From: Burkholderia latens
GTDB lineage: Bacteria; Pseudomonadota; Gammaproteobacteria; Burkholderiales; Burkholderiaceae
Reading direction: 5' to 3'
DNA: 44,688 nucleotides
Assembly: GCF_902499045.1 (NCBI RefSeq)
Contig: NZ_CABVPL010000062.1
Coordinates: forward strand, 1-44,688
A model generated the notes under the pieces. That model saw only the letters and a list, made by a program, of their open reading frames with translations. It was not told the DNA's origin and did no database searches. Of the stretch, positions 42,580-44,688 are shown piece after piece; the first letter of the stretch is position 1, and each line of letters begins with the position of its first letter. A program made the translations under genes and the position numbers.

Positions 42580-44688
42580 ATGACCGAATTCAACGACACC
42601 CAACAGCAGCTCTCGAAGTTCCGCCTGCGCGTCGCGGCGGCGGGCGTGTTCGTGTTCGTCTGCTTCGGGCTGCTCGCGAGCCGCTTCTTCTACCTGCAGC
42701 TGATGCAGCACGGCAAATACGCGCTGCAGGCCGAGGAAAACCGCATCTCGGTCGCGCCGATCGTGCCGAACCGCGGGATCATCACCGACCGCAACGGCGT
42801 CGTGCTCGCGAAGAACTACTCGGCGTACACGCTCGAGATCACGCCGTCGAAGCTCGACGACACGCTCGACAACACGATCGACAAGCTGTCCGAGATCATC
42901 CCGATCGACGCACGCGACCGCCGCCGGTTCAAGAAGCTGCAGGAAGACTCGAAGAACTTCGAGAGCCTGCCGATCCGCACGCGCCTCACCGACGCGGAAG
43001 TCGCGCGCTTCACCGCTCAGCGCTTCCGCTTCCCCGGCGTCGACGTGCGCGCGCGGCTGTTCCGCCAGTACCCGCTCGGCATGACCGCCGCGCACGTGAT
43101 CGGCTACATCGGCCGGATCTCGAAGCGCGACCAGGATCGCATCGACGCGATGAGCGACGACAACGACAGCGATCAGGAACACTACGATCCGCGCCGCGAC
43201 GCGAACAACTACAAGGGCACCGACTACATCGGCAAGATCGGCGTCGAGCAGAGCTACGAAACCGAGCTGCACGGCCTCACGGGCTTCGAGGAAGTCGAGG
43301 TGACGGCCGGCGGCCGGCCGGTGCGCACGCTGTCGCGCACGCAGGCGACGCCCGGCAACAACCTCGTGCTGTCGCTCGACATCGGGCTGCAGCAGGTCGC
43401 GGAGCAGGCGTTCGCCGGCAAGCGCGGCGCGCTCGTCGCGATCGAGCCGAAGACGGGCGACGTGCTTGCGTTCGTGTCGTCGCCGAGCTTCGACCCGAAC
43501 TCGTTCGTCGACGGCATCGACCAGCAGACCTGGGACGAGCTGAACAACTCGCCGGACAAGCCGCTCTTGAACCGCCCGCTGCACGGCACCTACCCGCCCG
43601 GCTCGACGTACAAGCCGTTCATGGCGCTGGCCGGCCTGACGCTCGGCAAGCGTTCGCCCGGCTGGGGCTTCCAGGATCCCGGCTACTTCACGTTCGGCGG
43701 CCACACGTTCCGCAACGACGTGCGCTCGGGCCAGGGCTGGGTCGACATGAACAAGGCGATCATGGTGTCGAACGACACCTACTTCTACATGCTCGCGCGC
43801 GACCTCGGCGTGAACGCGATCGCGAACTTCATGAAGCCGTTCGGCTTCGGCCAGATCACCGGCATCGACATCCAGGGCGAGGCGCGCGGGATCCTGCCGT
43901 CGACCGACTGGAAGAAGAAGGCGTTCAAGAAGGCCGCGCAGCAGAAGTGGTTCGACGGCGAGACGATCAGCCTCGGGATCGGCCAGGGCTACAACTCGTT
44001 CACGATCCTGCAGCTCGCGCACGCGACCGCGACGCTCGCGAACAACGGCGTCGTGATGAAGCCGCACCTCGTGAAGGAAGTCGAGGATCCGATCACGCGC
44101 GCGCGCCATCTGACGGTGCCGAAGGAAAGCGACGTGATTCCGCTGAAACAGGCCGACATCGACGTCGTGAAGCGCGGGATGGAAAACGTGATCGAGAACC
44201 CGTCCGGCACCGCGTACAAGGTGTTCCGCGGCACGCAGTATCTCGCGGCCGGCAAGACCGGCACCGCGCAGGTGTTCTCGCTGCAGGGCTCGAACTACAA
44301 GGGCCATCTGCTCGCCGAGCACCTGCGCGACCACGCGCTGTTCATCGCATACGCGCCGGTCGACCATCCGCAGATCGCGCTCGCGCTGGTCGTCGAGAAC
44401 GGCGGCTGGGGCGCGCAGGCCGCAGGCCCGATCGCACGGCGCGTGCTCGACTATTACCTCGTCGAGCGCCAGAACCCGAAGAACGAGGCCGCGGCGGTGG
44501 CCGCCGCCGCGTCCGCGACCGAACCGGTGAGCGCACCGGTGATCGGCGACGCGGTGAAGCCCGCCACCGTCGCGGCCGGCTTCACCGCGCTGCCGCAGCC
44601 GGTCGTGCCGACCGCGGCCAGCGCGGCGGACGCTGCGTCGGCTGCGTCCGCACCCGATGCGTCGGGCACGGCAGCCGCGAGCGCGGCG
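42580..44688 (+). CDS. mrdA: Penicillin-binding protein 2 (transpeptidase; 3' end outside window)
   Basis: PBP2 cross-links peptidoglycan during elongation, together with RodA and MreBCD. A membrane anchor (about 18-40, VAAAGVFVFVCFGLLASRFFYL) is followed by the dimerisation domain and the transpeptidase. The active-site motifs are S342-T-Y-K (PGSTYKPF), S397-N-D (VSNDTYFYM) and K559-T-G (AGKTGTAQ). The frame is open to the window end with 703 codons. The last about 75 residues are an Ala/Pro/Val-rich tail beyond the catalytic domain. rodA would be expected next. An Arg-rich frame on the other strand is a shadow. Confidence 0.97.
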   Translation, partial: MTEFNDTQQQLSKFRLRVAAAGVFVFVCFGLLASRFFYLQLMQHGKYALQAEENRISVAPIVPNRGIITDRNGVVLAKNYSAYTLEITPSKLDDTLDNTIDKLSEIIPIDARDRRRFKKLQEDSKNFESLPIRTRLTDAEVARFTAQRFRFPGVDVRARLFRQYPLGMTAAHVIGYIGRISKRDQDRIDAMSDDNDSDQEHYDPRRDANNYKGTDYIGKIGVEQSYETELHGLTGFEEVEVTAGGRPVRTLSRTQATPGNNLVLSLDIGLQQVAEQAFAGKRGALVAIEPKTGDVLAFVSSPSFDPNSFVDGIDQQTWDELNNSPDKPLLNRPLHGTYPPGSTYKPFMALAGLTLGKRSPGWGFQDPGYFTFGGHTFRNDVRSGQGWVDMNKAIMVSNDTYFYMLARDLGVNAIANFMKPFGFGQITGIDIQGEARGILPSTDWKKKAFKKAAQQKWFDGETISLGIGQGYNSFTILQLAHATATLANNGVVMKPHLVKEVEDPITRARHLTVPKESDVIPLKQADIDVVKRGMENVIENPSGTAYKVFRGTQYLAAGKTGTAQVFSLQGSNYKGHLLAEHLRDHALFIAYAPVDHPQIALALVVENGGWGAQAAGPIARRVLDYYLVERQNPKNEAAAVAAAASATEPVSAPVIGDAVKPATVAAGFTALPQPVVPTAASAADAASAASAPDASGTAAASAA

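Noticed and set aside
42559-44367. 602-codon open frame on the minus strand
   Set aside because: Opposite mrdA, whose active-site motifs prove the plus-strand frame.

Overview
The window is GC-rich (mid-60s percent by eye) and reads as chromosomal DNA of a Burkholderia species, most likely of the Burkholderia cepacia complex. The reasons are the housekeeping block gatCAB / mreBCD-mrdA with metXW, ampG, a PPK2 kinase and xth close by, and the protein sequences themselves. Species assignment is inference from family resemblance; no search was run. The window is cut at both ends: vgrG on the left and mrdA (PBP2) on the right are incomplete. I saw no tRNA, rRNA, CRISPR array, transposase or prophage gene.

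Layout. (1) Positions 1-13882, all minus strand: a type VI secretion (T6SS) operon read right to left as tssB-tssC-hcp-tssJ-tssK-tssL-tssM-tagF-unknown-vgrG. It supplies the sheath (TssBC), the tube (Hcp), the membrane complex (TssJLM), the baseplate adaptor (TssK) and the spike (VgrG). tssA, tssE, tssF, tssG and clpV are not in the window. The VgrG carries a long Pro-rich hexapeptide tail that runs out of the left edge, and hcp is flanked on both sides by strong RNA hairpins. (2) Positions 14080-21484, minus strand: a chaperone-usher fimbrial operon (major pilin, chaperone, usher, minor pilin). It continues without a real gap into a DotU/TssL-like gene and a TssM-topology/OmpA hybrid gene, and ends at a clear Rho-independent terminator just before the T6SS promoter region. 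(3) Positions 21926-23824, minus strand: an unrecognised 632-residue putative lipoprotein. (4) Positions 24327-27281, plus strand: a classical autotransporter, divergent from (3). Regions 1-4 form a surface/secretion block. (5) From 27548 to the end: core genes. These are metX-metW (methionine synthesis), ampG (muropeptide import), an M48-like periplasmic protein that lacks the catalytic Glu, a divergent AraC regulator / zinc alcohol dehydrogenase pair, xth, ppk2, gatCAB (minus strand), and the divergent mreB-mreC-mreD-mrdA cell-shape operon (plus strand).

How the parts work together. The T6SS genes encode most of one contractile injection machine. The fimbrial genes encode one secreted pilus without an obvious two-domain tip adhesin. 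The DotU-like and TssM/OmpA-like pair at the end of the fimbrial operon looks like a reduced T6SS membrane complex with no sheath or tube genes of its own, and is the most unusual arrangement here. The core half links methionine biosynthesis, aminoacyl-tRNA amidation and cell-wall growth, and is ordinary apart from the M48 protein and a structured metX leader.

Many long open frames lie opposite real genes because of the high GC. They are Arg/His-rich shadows and are not annotated.
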